Source: Brevundimonas denitrificans
Lineage (GTDB): Bacteria; Pseudomonadota; Alphaproteobacteria; Caulobacterales; Caulobacteraceae
Assembly: GCF_030160755.1 (NCBI RefSeq)
Contig: NZ_BSOY01000029.1
Span: 1 to 32,949 of the forward strand
Direction: 5' to 3'
DNA length: 32,949 nucleotides
The translations under genes were made by a program, and so were the position numbers. The notes beneath the pieces are model-generated. The model did not search any database. It saw nothing but the letters and a program-made list of their open reading frames with translations, and was not told where the DNA came from. Numbering within the stretch: position 1 is the first letter of the stretch; every line of letters begins with the position of its first letter. Below are positions 1 to 7,643 of the stretch, one piece after another.

Positions 1-960
1 GGCGGCGCGCAGCCGGGTGCGACGGTCCTCGAGGATGCGGCCCCCGGCCCGGGCGAGGCGCCGGTCCAGATCGGCGACGGCGTAGCGCAGATCGGCCAGC
101 ACCGGGGTGGCGATCTCGGCCGCGCCCGTCGGCGTGGGCGCGCGGCGGTCGGAGACGAAGTCGATCAGCGTGGTGTCGGTCTCGTGCCCCACGGCCGAGA
201 TGATGGGGATTGAGGCGGCGGCGACGGTGCGGGCCAGTCCCTCGTCATTGAAGCACCAAAGGTCCTCCACCGAACCGCCGCCGCGGGCGACGATCAGGAT
301 GTCGGGGCGGGGGATGGCGCCGCCGGCGGTCAGGGCGTCGAAGCCGCGGATGGCGTTGGAGACCTGGCCGCAGGCGGCGTCGCCCTGGACGACGACCGGC
401 CAGACGATGACGCGGCAGGGCCAGCGCTCGGCGATGCGGTGCAGGATGTCGCGGATCACGGCGCCGGTCGGGCTGGTGATGACGCCGACCACGGCGGGGA
501 AGGTCGGGATGGGCTGTTTGCGGCCCGGTTCGAACAGGCCCTCGCCGGCCAGTTTCGCCTTGAGCCGTTCCAGCTGGGCCAGAAGGGCGCCGGCGCCGGC
601 GGCCTCCATGGTCTCGATGACGATCTGGTAGGAGGACCGCGCGGGATAGGAGGTGATCTTGCCGGTGACGATGACTTCCAGCCCGGACTCGGGCCGGACG
701 CCGAGACCGCGGACCGACCCCTTCCAGATGACGCCGTCGATGGCCGCCTTGTCGTCCTTGAGCGTCAGATAGACGTGGCCCGAGGCGTGGTGATTGACCT
801 TGGAGATCTCGCCCCGCAGCCGGACATGGCCAAACCGGTCCTCGAGCGTGCGCTTGAGGGCGAAGGACAGCTCCGAGACCGTCTGGGGCGGATTGTTGTC
901 CCGCGCGGGCGGCGGCGGTTCGTCGGCCGGGCCCTCGAAGACGTAGGAGTCGTCGCTCAT
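1..960 (-). CDS. xseA: Exodeoxyribonuclease VII large subunit (C-terminus cut by window edge)
   Basis: Catalytic large subunit of exodeoxyribonuclease VII, a cytoplasmic nuclease that works with XseB to degrade single-stranded DNA into oligonucleotides. The visible 320 residues start [10 protein letters not shown], pass through a proline-rich linker, then an N-terminal OB-fold ([19 protein letters not shown] ... [20 protein letters not shown]), which is the family's nucleic-acid-binding domain. The conserved nuclease core follows ([54 protein letters not shown]). The reading frame is open to the first base of the window, so the C-terminal coiled coil is missing. The ATG at 958-960 has no obvious Shine-Dalgarno sequence, but it fits the family N-terminus. 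It is transcribed away from the following plus-strand genes. Confidence 0.96.
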   Translation of the reverse strand, partial: MSDDSYVFEGPADEPPPPARDNNPPQTVSELSFALKRTLEDRFGHVRLRGEISKVNHHASGHVYLTLKDDKAAIDGVIWKGSVRGLGVRPESGLEVIVTGKITSYPARSSYQIVIETMEAAGAGALLAQLERLKAKLAGEGLFEPGRKQPIPTFPAVVGVITSPTGAVIRDILHRIAERWPCRVIVWPVVVQGDAACGQVSNAIRGFDALTAGGAIPRPDILIVARGGGSVEDLWCFNDEGLARTVAAASIPIISAVGHETDTTLIDFVSDRRAPTPTGAAEIATPVLADLRYAVADLDRRLARAGGRILEDRRTRLRAA

Positions 961-1093
961 GGGGGGAGACTAGCGGGGCGAGGGGGCGGCGGGAATGGGG
1001 CGCGGGCGGATGCCGGCGACGGGCGGGAGGCGGACACTTGCTGAAGTGCTGGATTGGGGGTCAATGCAGCCTCAGGTTCGATGAGGGGGGAAC

Positions 1094-1510
1094 ATGTTGC
1101 TGTCGATGTTGTTGGCGGTACAGGCCGAGGAAGTGGTTGTCCGCGCTATTGAGCTTCGCCCGGCAAACCCTTGGGTGGAAGTCTCCAGGGCAAGCTGTGG
1201 CCGCCAGCGCCTCGAAGTCAGAAGGCCGATGCGACCCCTCCAGACAGGCTCCCGGGTGCTGCTCAACGGACGGACGCCGCGCGGCGACGTAAGTCCCCTG
1301 GAGCTGGAACTGGGCGAAGTCGGCGCAGCTTACCGCATGTCTTTCCAGTGCTCACAGAACGGCGAAACGATGCAGTTGAGCTGGGTGAGCGGCTTGGTCG
1401 GGGAAGGCGGACAGGTCCGCTATCGCGCTGGCTCGGCTGAGTTCCGCCGAGGAGCGTTGGTCAGATCGCTGTCGGAAGAGGCCGACGAAGAGACCTTTTG
1501 GTATCGTTGA
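1094..1510 (+). CDS. Small putative exported protein, unknown function
   Basis: A 138-residue ORF that I do not recognise. The ATG at 1094 has a very good ribosome binding site, AGGGGG ending three bases upstream in the run 1082-1090. The N-terminus (MLLSMLLAVQAEE) is a very short hydrophobic segment ending in an AQA-like site, compatible with a short signal peptide; the rest is soluble, with two cysteines (SCGRQR and FQCSQNG) that could form a disulfide in the periplasm. Base composition is visibly less GC-rich than the neighbours, especially at third positions, so it may be a recent acquisition or an orphan gene. It lies alone between xseA (divergent) and the next plus-strand gene. Real coding status is likely because of the RBS, but not certain. 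Confidence 0.6.
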   Translation: MLLSMLLAVQAEEVVVRAIELRPANPWVEVSRASCGRQRLEVRRPMRPLQTGSRVLLNGRTPRGDVSPLELELGEVGAAYRMSFQCSQNGETMQLSWVSGLVGEGGQVRYRAGSAEFRRGALVRSLSEEADEETFWYR

Positions 1511-1641
1511 CGCGAATGCCTGCAGCGGGTCGGAAGCGGACCTGAAGCCGGCGGCGGCCCGCCATCCGGTTCCGGGTCGCCACTGATGGTCCGGCTCTGT
1601 AGCCTGGTTGCAGGCCGGACCGCAGGGAGTTGAAGTACGGC

Positions 1642-2235
1642 ATGGCGAAGCAGGACGAACGGAACCGGGACGAGGCGGGTCAGGGCGGGCCCGTCCGCTC
1701 GGGGGAGCGTCCGATCGAACTCAAGATCCGTGACATCGGTCAACTGTTCCAGTCCCTGGATCCGCTGCCGTTCCGCGAGAGGGATCTTGACGCCGCGGTC
1801 GAGGAATATGTCGTCGCCTGGGCGCGCGAACAGGGCGGGTCGGCTCCGATCCGTATCCTTGTCCACCTGCCCGCCGAGGAGACGCAACGCGAGGAGGCCG
1901 GGCATATCGCCGATGCGATCCGCAACTATTTCGCCTATCGCGCCGAGGTCGCCGGCTGGGAGCTGAACGAGCTGTTCCGCATAGGCCGCGCCTCGCTCGC
2001 CATCGGCCTGACGGTGCTGGCCCTGTGCGTCGCCCTCGGGGCGGAGATCAGCAGCCGGGTCGGGGAGGGCTATGTCGGCCGCTTCTTTGACGAAGGCTTG
2101 ATCATCCTCGGCTGGGTCGCCAACTGGCGCCCGGTCCAGATCTTTCTGTATGACTGGTGGCCGCTGGCCCGCCGCCGCAGACTCTATGAGCGCCTGGCCC
2201 GGGCGGCTATCGAGCTCAGGTCGCTGCGGGCGTGA
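1642..2235 (+). CDS. Hypothetical membrane protein with two C-terminal membrane segments
   Basis: A 197-residue protein of unknown function. The N-terminal ~115 residues are charged and soluble (ELKIRDIGQLFQSLDPLPFR, then an acidic helix and the PIRILVHLPAEE strand). Two hydrophobic segments follow, around residues 118-138 (ASLAIGLTVLALCVALGAEI) and 150-170 (GLIILGWVANWRPVQIFLYD), ending in a basic tail (ARRRRLYERLARAA). The motif WxPxxxFLYDWWP just after the second segment looks conserved in character. I chose the ATG at 1642 because AGGGAG at 1624-1629 is spaced for it, whereas the in-frame TTG at 1630 directly abuts that sequence. It could be a membrane-anchored stress or envelope protein; nothing visible assigns a function. 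Confidence 0.7.
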   Translation: MAKQDERNRDEAGQGGPVRSGERPIELKIRDIGQLFQSLDPLPFRERDLDAAVEEYVVAWAREQGGSAPIRILVHLPAEETQREEAGHIADAIRNYFAYRAEVAGWELNELFRIGRASLAIGLTVLALCVALGAEISSRVGEGYVGRFFDEGLIILGWVANWRPVQIFLYDWWPLARRRRLYERLARAAIELRSLRA

Positions 2236-2326
2236 GGCTGGCCAGCAGACGCGGCGAACCGCGTCCGGGGAAGTCGGCCGGCGCAATCCGCTGGAACTCT
2301 CCGTCAGACGGGGCCATTGTCCCGGC

Positions 2327-2485
2327 ATGGCCGACCCCCGCAACACCGACCCCGCCGACCAGGATCCCCGCGAAAGCGAGATGGGACGGCGCAGCGACGG
2401 GTCTTCGATGAGTCCCTGGCTGGTCATCGGCGTGATCCTGCTTGTCGCCGTGGCGGTCTATGCGATCTCCGCCGTTCTGGTCTGA
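2327..2485 (+). CDS. Small single-pass membrane protein
   Basis: A 52-residue ORF beginning MADPRNTDPADQDPRESEMG. The N-terminal half is acidic and disordered; one hydrophobic helix (PWLVIGVILLVAVAVYAIS) runs almost to the C-terminus. This is a tail-anchor-like design common among unannotated small alphaproteobacterial membrane proteins. The ORF is open further upstream in the same frame, but the upstream part is highly basic and overlaps the end of the preceding gene, so the internal ATG at 2327 is preferred although its RBS is weak. It lies 48 bp upstream of purD on the same strand and may share its transcript. Confidence 0.55.
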   Translation: MADPRNTDPADQDPRESEMGRRSDGSSMSPWLVIGVILLVAVAVYAISAVLV

Positions 2486-2533
2486 TGCGAGCCGCGACTT
2501 GACCGGCCCCGCCGCTCCGGTCATTGCCCGCGC

Positions 2534-3820
2534 ATGAATATCCTGCTGGTGGGATCGGGCGGCCGCGAGCACGCCCTGGCGTGGAAGATCGCCCAGTCGC
2601 CGCTGGTGCGGCGGCTGGTCATCGCGCCGGGCAATCCGGGCATGGAGACGCTGGGCGAACTGCGGCCCATGAAGGTGACCGACGCCGACGGGCTGTGCGC
2701 CCTGGCGCGCGAGATCAAGGCCGATCTGGTGGTGGTCGGACCCGAGACGGCGCTGGAGGCCGGGCTGGCCGACCGGCTGGCGACGGCGGGCATCCCCTGT
2801 TTCGGACCGACGGCGAAGGCGGCGCAGCTGGAGACCTCCAAGGCCTTCTCCAAGGCCTTCATGGAGCGGCACGAAATCCCCACCGCCGGCTTCGGCGTCT
2901 ATGAGCGGCTGCACGAGGCGCGGCAGGCCCTGTCGGTGTTCAAGCCGCCCTATGTGATCAAGGCCGACGGCCTGGCGGCGGGCAAGGGCGTGGCCATCAG
3001 CCCGACCAGGCGCGACGCCGAGGCCGAGATCGAGCGGATGCTGGGCGGCCGGTTCGGCACGGCCGGCGCCCGGGTGGTGATTGAGGAGTTCATGGACGGC
3101 GAGGAGGGCTCGCTGTTCGCGGTCTGCGACGGGCAGCGCGCCGTGCTGCTGGGCGGGGCCCAGGACCACAAGCGGGCCTATGACGGCGACCTGGGGCCGA
3201 ACACGGGCGGGATGGGCAGCTATTCGCCGGCGCCGGTGTTCACCCCGGAGCTGGTCGAGGCGGCGGACCGGCTGATCGTCCAGCCGGTGGTGGCGGCGAT
3301 GGCCGCCGAAGGCATGCCCTATCGCGGGGTGCTGTACGCCGGTCTGATGGCGACCGGGGACGGACCCAAGGTGGTCGAGTTCAACGCCCGTTTCGGCGAT
3401 CCCGAATGCCAGGTGCTGATGATGCGGCTGGACGGGGACATCGTGCCCCTGCTGCTGGCCTGCGCGCGCGGCGACCTGACCCGGGCGCCGATGCCGGCGT
3501 TCAGCCCGGATACGGTGATCTGCGTGGTGCTGGCCGCCTCGGGCTATCCCGACAGTCCGCTGGAGGGGTCGATCATCCGCGGGGCCGAGCAGGATTTCGG
3601 ACCGCATGTGCAGGTCTTCCACGCGGGGACTCGGCGCCGGCCGGATCGTCAGCTGGCGGCGGCGGGCGGCCGGGTGCTGAACGTCTGCGCCCGCGGCAAG
3701 GACATCGCCGAGGCGCGCGAGCGGGCCTATGCGGCGGTGAAGAAGATCGACTGGCCGAGCGGCTTCCACCGCACGGATATCGGCTGGCGGGCGCTGGAGC
3801 GGGATTCCGGGGGGAACTGA
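2534..3820 (+). CDS. purD: Phosphoribosylamine--glycine ligase (GAR synthetase)
   Basis: Catalyses the second step of de novo purine synthesis: ATP-dependent joining of 5-phosphoribosylamine and glycine to give glycinamide ribonucleotide. At 428 residues it matches the usual bacterial length (~430). The N-terminal domain opens with the family motif VGSGGREHALAWK (residues 6-18) and has PGNPGM. The central ATP-grasp domain shows YVIKADGLAAGKGVAI, EEFMDGEEGSLFAVCDG and the GPNTGGMGSYSPAPV loop, then the metal/ATP residues in VVEFNARFGDPECQ. The C-terminal domain carries VLNVCARGKDIAEAR. Nothing is missing. xseA next to purD is a familiar arrangement in Caulobacterales. A haemolysin III-type gene follows after 4 bp, so the two are probably co-transcribed. 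Confidence 0.98.
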   Translation: MNILLVGSGGREHALAWKIAQSPLVRRLVIAPGNPGMETLGELRPMKVTDADGLCALAREIKADLVVVGPETALEAGLADRLATAGIPCFGPTAKAAQLETSKAFSKAFMERHEIPTAGFGVYERLHEARQALSVFKPPYVIKADGLAAGKGVAISPTRRDAEAEIERMLGGRFGTAGARVVIEEFMDGEEGSLFAVCDGQRAVLLGGAQDHKRAYDGDLGPNTGGMGSYSPAPVFTPELVEAADRLIVQPVVAAMAAEGMPYRGVLYAGLMATGDGPKVVEFNARFGDPECQVLMMRLDGDIVPLLLACARGDLTRAPMPAFSPDTVICVVLAASGYPDSPLEGSIIRGAEQDFGPHVQVFHAGTRRRPDRQLAAAGGRVLNVCARGKDIAEARERAYAAVKKIDWPSGFHRTDIGWRALERDSGGN

Positions 3821-3824
3821 ATCC

Positions 3825-4487
3825 ATGACCGACGCCGCCCTGCCGCCCGAGCCGCCGAGCCACTACCGCGACGGGAAGGAAAGGCTCGCCGATCTGATCG
3901 TCCACCTGACCGGGCTGGCGCTGGCGCTGGTCGGGGGCGGGATGTTGCTGGGGCTGGCCATCGGCTTCGGCCATGTCGGACGGCTGACGGCGGCGGCCAT
4001 CTATGCGGTCGGGTTGCTGACCATGCTGGGCCTGTCGACGGCCTATAATTTCGCCGCGCCGCGGTTCCAGCCGCTGCTCCGGCGGTTCGACCACGCGGGC
4101 ATCTTCATCATGATCGCCGGCTCCTACACGCCGTTCACGACCCAGCATCTGACGGGAGCCTGGGCCTGGGGGATGACGTCGGCGGTGTGGGGCACGGCGA
4201 TCTTCGCCGCCCTGGCCAAGCTTTTCCTGCCCGGGCTGGGCAAAGGGTTCTGGATCGTCGTCTATCTGGCGCTGGGCTGGCTGATGGTGATCGCCATCCA
4301 GCCGATCCTGCAGAGCCTCGGCCTGCCGCCGCTGATCCTGATGGCGGTCGGCGGGCTGCTGTATTCGGTGGGCGTGATCTTCTACGCCAACAAGGCCATG
4401 CGCTACCGGCGCGCGATCTGGCACGGCCATGTCGTGGTGGCCGCGGCGGTGCACTGGGTGGCCGTGCTGCTGGCGGTGCTGAAATAG
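3825..4487 (+). CDS. Haemolysin III / PAQR family membrane protein
   Basis: A 220-residue, seven-helix integral membrane protein of the haemolysin III (YqfA/TrhA, PAQR-like) family. The family hallmarks are present: a short cytoplasmic N-terminus with ERLADLIVHLTG, the AYNFAAP segment after helix 3, the RRFDHAGIFIMIAGSYTPFT motif (the Asp and Ser of the predicted metal site), and the C-terminal IWHGHVVVAAAVHW with the metal-binding histidines. Family members are implicated in membrane-lipid homeostasis; haemolytic activity is a historic label and should not be assumed. The start is 4 bp after the purD stop, with a GGGGGGAA ribosome binding site inside the purD end (3809-3816). It converges on the next gene with only 7 bp between stop codons. 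Confidence 0.93.
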   Translation: MTDAALPPEPPSHYRDGKERLADLIVHLTGLALALVGGGMLLGLAIGFGHVGRLTAAAIYAVGLLTMLGLSTAYNFAAPRFQPLLRRFDHAGIFIMIAGSYTPFTTQHLTGAWAWGMTSAVWGTAIFAALAKLFLPGLGKGFWIVVYLALGWLMVIAIQPILQSLGLPPLILMAVGGLLYSVGVIFYANKAMRYRRAIWHGHVVVAAAVHWVAVLLAVLK

Positions 4488-4494
4488 GTCGGCG

Positions 4495-5193
4495 TCAGGC
4501 CCAGGCGAACAGCAGACGGCCCTCGCCCATGCGCTCGCGCAGGGCCGGGAGGTCGGCGTGGCTGACCGAGAAACAGCCGTAGCTGCGGCCCAGCTTGCCC
4601 TCGCGGGCGAGGAAGTCCGGGTCGGCGTAGTCGGCGCCGTGGATGATGATCGCGCGCTCGCGGGCCCTGTTGTTCGAATACTCCAGCCCGTCGAGCAGGA
4701 CGTTCGGTCCCTGCTGGGCCCCGTGGCTGGCGCCGGCGGTGGCGTAGGCGCCGACGGAGGACATGTGGCTGTCGGGGGTGTTGCCGAAGCTGGTGGCGAA
4801 GCCGGTGTGCGTCGGGTCGGAGCCGCGTCCGTGGCTGGTGCGCATCAGGGTGACGGAGCCGCCTTCGAGGTCGACCTCGTACAGCCGTTCGTCGCCCGAG
4901 AATTTCTTGAAGTCGACCAGGTACATCCGGTCGCGGCGGGTGATGCGATGACCGTGGATGTCGAGGGCGGCCGTGGCCCGCTCCATCAGTTCCTTGCGGA
5001 CCTGACTGCGCGGGTCGAGCGGACGGGTGGTGTTGAGCTGTGAGGTGATGACCTGGGCCGGACGGGCCGGAAGCTGGGGACCGGGCGTGACGGTCACGAG
5101 CGGCTGAATGCTCGCCGTCTGCGCGGCCGCAGTGGCGCAGCCCGACAGCATGGCCACGCCGCCCAGAATGAAGCCTCGTCTCGCCAAGCGCAT
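4495..5193 (-). CDS. YkuD_2-type murein L,D-transpeptidase-like lipoprotein
   Basis: A 232-residue envelope protein with the L,D-transpeptidase catalytic-domain-like fold (YkuD_2 family), which acts on peptidoglycan stem peptides or related bonds. The N-terminus is MRLARRGFILGGVAMLSGCA: a twin-arginine-like RRGF start followed by a lipobox LSGC with the acylatable cysteine at residue 19, so it is probably a lipoprotein. The catalytic region near the C-terminus has IIIHGADYA (His185) and LGRSYGCFSV (Cys207), the His and Cys of the active site. Upstream of these are DLEGGSVTLMRTSHGRGSDP and FGNTPDSHMSSVGAY, typical for the family. Whether it forms 3-3 crosslinks or has another activity cannot be read from sequence. 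A candidate promoter precedes it. Confidence 0.9.
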   Translation of the reverse strand: MRLARRGFILGGVAMLSGCATAAAQTASIQPLVTVTPGPQLPARPAQVITSQLNTTRPLDPRSQVRKELMERATAALDIHGHRITRRDRMYLVDFKKFSGDERLYEVDLEGGSVTLMRTSHGRGSDPTHTGFATSFGNTPDSHMSSVGAYATAGASHGAQQGPNVLLDGLEYSNNRARERAIIIHGADYADPDFLAREGKLGRSYGCFSVSHADLPALRERMGEGRLLFAWA

Positions 5194-5210
5194 GCGACGC
5201 CCCTCGCACG

Positions 5211-5239
5211 GTTACAGAACTGGTCACGGGTTGTTTCAG
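5211..5239 (-). promoter_or_regulatory. Candidate sigma-70-type promoter for the L,D-transpeptidase-like gene
   Basis: On the minus strand CTGAAA (5239-5234) is separated by exactly 17 bp from TGTAAC (5216-5211), four of six matches to TATAAT. GAGGGG at 5205-5200 would serve as ribosome binding site for the ATG at 5193, implying a very short leader. The -35 region sits inside two imperfect direct repeats. Prediction by eye only. Confidence 0.3.
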
Positions 5240-5257
5240 TTCGTGACGGGTGTTTCA
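5223..5257. repeat. Two imperfect direct repeats, about 20 bp apart, in a divergent promoter region
   Basis: GTCACGGGTTGTTTCA (5223-5238) is repeated as GTGACGGGTGTTTCA (5243-5257). The start-to-start spacing is 20 bp, about two helical turns. This places both copies on one face of the DNA between the divergent L,D-transpeptidase-like and amidohydrolase genes. It could be a tandem regulator site; no regulator is identified. Confidence 0.4.
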
Positions 5258-5319
5258 ACCTGAGCCTTGGTCAGGACCCCCGGATGTGTAAGGTGCAAAC
5301 CCTGTTCCGGGAGGATTTC

Positions 5320-6636
5320 GTGAAGCTGATCACATCATTGCTAACGGCCGCGGCCCTGTTCGCCGCGACGAGCGCCGGGGCGCAAACGCCTGCGCCTGCA
5401 CCGGTTTCTCCTGTGGAGGGAACGACGTTCGTCCATGTGGGCCGGCTTCTGGCCGATCCTGCGACCGGTGTTGTGCAGCGCGATAAAACTCTCGTGATCG
5501 AAGGGAACCGGATCGTCGATGTGCGGGACGGCTTCGTCGGAGACGGCCGGATCGTCGATCTGAGGTCGTCCTTCGTCCTGCCGGGCCTGATCGACAGCCA
5601 CGTCCATCTGACCGGCGAGCAGAACCCGAACAGCCGGCTGGAGGGCGTGACCCAGTCCGATGTCGAACAGGCCTTTGTCGGCGCCCGGTTCGCGCGGCGG
5701 ACCCTGATGGCCGGGTTCACGACGGTCGCCGACCTGGGCGCGACCAACCAGACGATCTTCGCCCTGCGTGACGCGGTGCGGCGCGGCGACGTGGCCGGTC
5801 CGAGGATCATCGCCTCGGGCGAGTCCGTCTCGGTCCACGGCGGCCACGGCGACGTCAACGGCTATCGCGAAGACATCATGCATCTGTTCACCGGCGAGAG
5901 CATCTGCTCGGGCGCCGACGATTGCATGCGGGCGGTGCGGCTGCAGGTCCGTTCGGGCGCCGACATCATCAAGATCACGGCGACCGGCGGGGTGCTGTCC
6001 AACACGGCGGCGGGCCTGGGCCAGCAGTTCTCGGACGAGGAATTGGCGGCCATCATCGGCGCGGCGCACCGGATGGGACGCCAGGTGACGGCGCACGCCC
6101 ACGGCGTCGACGGGATCAACGCCTTCCTGCGCGCCGGCGGCGACTCGATCGAGCACGGCACCTATCTGGACGATGAATCGATCCGGCTGTTCCGCCGCGA
6201 GGGGACCTATCTGGTGCCCACCCTGCTGGCCGGGGATTTCGTCGGGCGGATCGCCTCGGGCCCGAACAATTTCTTCACCCCGGCCCAGACGGCCAAGGCG
6301 CTGGAGGCCGGGCCGAAGATGCTGGACATGGTCCGCCGGGCCCATGCGGGCGGGGTGCGGATCGCCTTCGGCACCGACTCGGGCGTCTCGGCCCACGGGG
6401 ACAACGCCCAGGAGTTCGCCCTGCTGGTCCGGGCCGGGATGACGCCGCTGGAGACGATCCAGGCGGCCACGGTGAATGCGGCGGCGCATCTGCGGATCTC
6501 GCAGGACGCCGGTCGGATCGCCACGGGCATGCCGGCCGATCTGATCGCGGTCGGAGGCGACCCGCTGACGGATGTGACCGAGCTGGAGCGGGTCCGGTTC
6601 GTGATGCGCGGCGGGGTGGTTTACCGGGCGGAGTGA
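5320..6636 (+). CDS. Secreted metal-dependent amidohydrolase (imidazolonepropionase/Xaa-Pro dipeptidase-like)
   Basis: A 438-residue hydrolase of the amidohydrolase superfamily, in the subgroup with an N-terminal signal peptide that includes periplasmic dipeptidases and carboxypeptidases. The start is the GTG at 5320, preceded by GGGAGG at 5309-5314 with 5 bp spacing; it yields a clean signal peptide (KLITSLLTAAALFAATSAGAQ). Active-site residues, numbered from this start: HVH (His94, His96) in GLIDSHVHL, the probable carboxylated Lys218 in DIIKITATGG, HAHG (His259/261), IEHGTY (His279) and the catalytic Asp353 in FGTDSGV. The C-terminal AGRIATGMPADLIAVGGDPL is the usual beta-sandwich signature. 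Substrate cannot be deduced; peptide substrates are most likely for exported members. Its 3' end overlaps lpxK by 16 bp, tail to tail. Confidence 0.92.
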   Translation: MKLITSLLTAAALFAATSAGAQTPAPAPVSPVEGTTFVHVGRLLADPATGVVQRDKTLVIEGNRIVDVRDGFVGDGRIVDLRSSFVLPGLIDSHVHLTGEQNPNSRLEGVTQSDVEQAFVGARFARRTLMAGFTTVADLGATNQTIFALRDAVRRGDVAGPRIIASGESVSVHGGHGDVNGYREDIMHLFTGESICSGADDCMRAVRLQVRSGADIIKITATGGVLSNTAAGLGQQFSDEELAAIIGAAHRMGRQVTAHAHGVDGINAFLRAGGDSIEHGTYLDDESIRLFRREGTYLVPTLLAGDFVGRIASGPNNFFTPAQTAKALEAGPKMLDMVRRAHAGGVRIAFGTDSGVSAHGDNAQEFALLVRAGMTPLETIQAATVNAAAHLRISQDAGRIATGMPADLIAVGGDPLTDVTELERVRFVMRGGVVYRAE

Positions 6637-7643
6637 GGCCTTACCGCGCCCAGCAGCAGGCGCTGAAACGCCGCCTCGTCCTCGAAGGTCGCCTTGACCG
6701 GCCATGAGAGGACCCGCGCCCGCCATTCGGGGGGCAGGCGGAACCAGTCCTTTTCCGTGGTGACCATGCGGGCGTGATGACGTCCGGCGTGGTCGGCGAG
6801 GAAGGCCAGGTCGGCCTCGCGGAAGGCGGCGTGGTCGGGGAACGGGGCGAAGTCGATCAGCTCGGCCCCGGCGGCGTCGAGGGCGCGCTCGACCTTCCAC
6901 GGCTTGGCGATGCCGGCGAAGGCGAGGATGGGACCCTTGGGCGGCGGCGCGGCGGGCATCAGTCGGGCGACATGGACGGGCAGGTCGCCGAACGCCTCCA
7001 TCAGCTCGGGATCGACGCCCGGAGCGTCGGCCGGCAGCAGGATGACGACCGCGTCGGCGCGCCCGAGACCGTGGCGGAGCTTCTCGCGCATCGGGCCCGA
7101 CGGAAAGACGGAGCCGTCGCCGAAGGGCCATTCGTCGCCGCGCGTTTCACCATCGACGACGACCAGGCTGAGGGTCTTCTTCAGGGTGGGGTTCTGGTGC
7201 GCGTCGTCGAGAACCAGAACCTCGGCGCCGGACGCCGCCGCGGCGCGGGCCCCGGCGACGCGGTCATGGGCGATCCAGGTCGGGCCGCCGAGGGCCAGCA
7301 TGAGGGGCTCGTCGCCGACGTCGGCGGCGGTGTGGATGGCGGCGTCGACCTGGGTCGGCTCGCGTAGCGACCCGCCGTAGCCGCGCGACAGGCCGTGGGC
7401 GTTGATCCCGGCCTCGTGCAGCAGGCGGATGGCCTCGCGCGTCACGGGGGTCTTGCCCGAGCCGCCGACGGTGAGATTGCCGACCGAGATGATCGGCACG
7501 CCGGGATCGACCGGGTCGGCGCGGGCGATGCGGCGGGCGGTGGCGGCGGCCCAGACCCAGGACAGGGGCTTGAGCACGGTCCGCGCCACCGCGCCGTGGC
7601 GGGCGTCGCGCGTGTACCACCAGCGGGGGGTGTTGAGCTTCAT
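6621..7643 (-). CDS. lpxK: Tetraacyldisaccharide 4'-kinase
   Basis: Phosphorylates the 4' position of tetraacyldisaccharide-1-phosphate to make lipid IVA, at the cytoplasmic face of the inner membrane. At 340 residues it is typical. MKLNTPRWWYTRD and a membrane-associating first helix are followed by SVGNLTVGGSGKTPVT, whose GGSGKT (60-65) is the P-loop. Family motifs follow: GLSRGYGG, VLVLDDAHQNPTLKKTLSLV (the usual LDDGFQH region, here DDAHQN), FGDGSVFPSGPMREKLRHGL, ILAFAGIAKPWKVERAL and HAFREADL-like FPDHAAFREADL, then MVTTEKDWFRLP. The ATG at 7643 overlaps the waaA stop as ATGA, so translation is probably coupled. This is the last gene of the msbA-DUF374-waaA-lpxK operon. Confidence 0.96.
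   Translation of the reverse strand: MKLNTPRWWYTRDARHGAVARTVLKPLSWVWAAATARRIARADPVDPGVPIISVGNLTVGGSGKTPVTREAIRLLHEAGINAHGLSRGYGGSLREPTQVDAAIHTAADVGDEPLMLALGGPTWIAHDRVAGARAAAASGAEVLVLDDAHQNPTLKKTLSLVVVDGETRGDEWPFGDGSVFPSGPMREKLRHGLGRADAVVILLPADAPGVDPELMEAFGDLPVHVARLMPAAPPPKGPILAFAGIAKPWKVERALDAAGAELIDFAPFPDHAAFREADLAFLADHAGRHHARMVTTEKDWFRLPPEWRARVLSWPVKATFEDEAAFQRLLLGAVRPHSAR

Noticed and set aside
2216..3826. 536-codon minus-strand open frame across purD
   Set aside because: It is the antisense shadow of purD, rich in Arg, Gly, His and Pro with no domain. purD itself has complete family motifs.
5341..7131. 596-codon minus-strand open frame across the amidohydrolase and into lpxK
   Set aside because: Its composition is typical of a high-GC shadow, and both overlapped genes are strongly supported.
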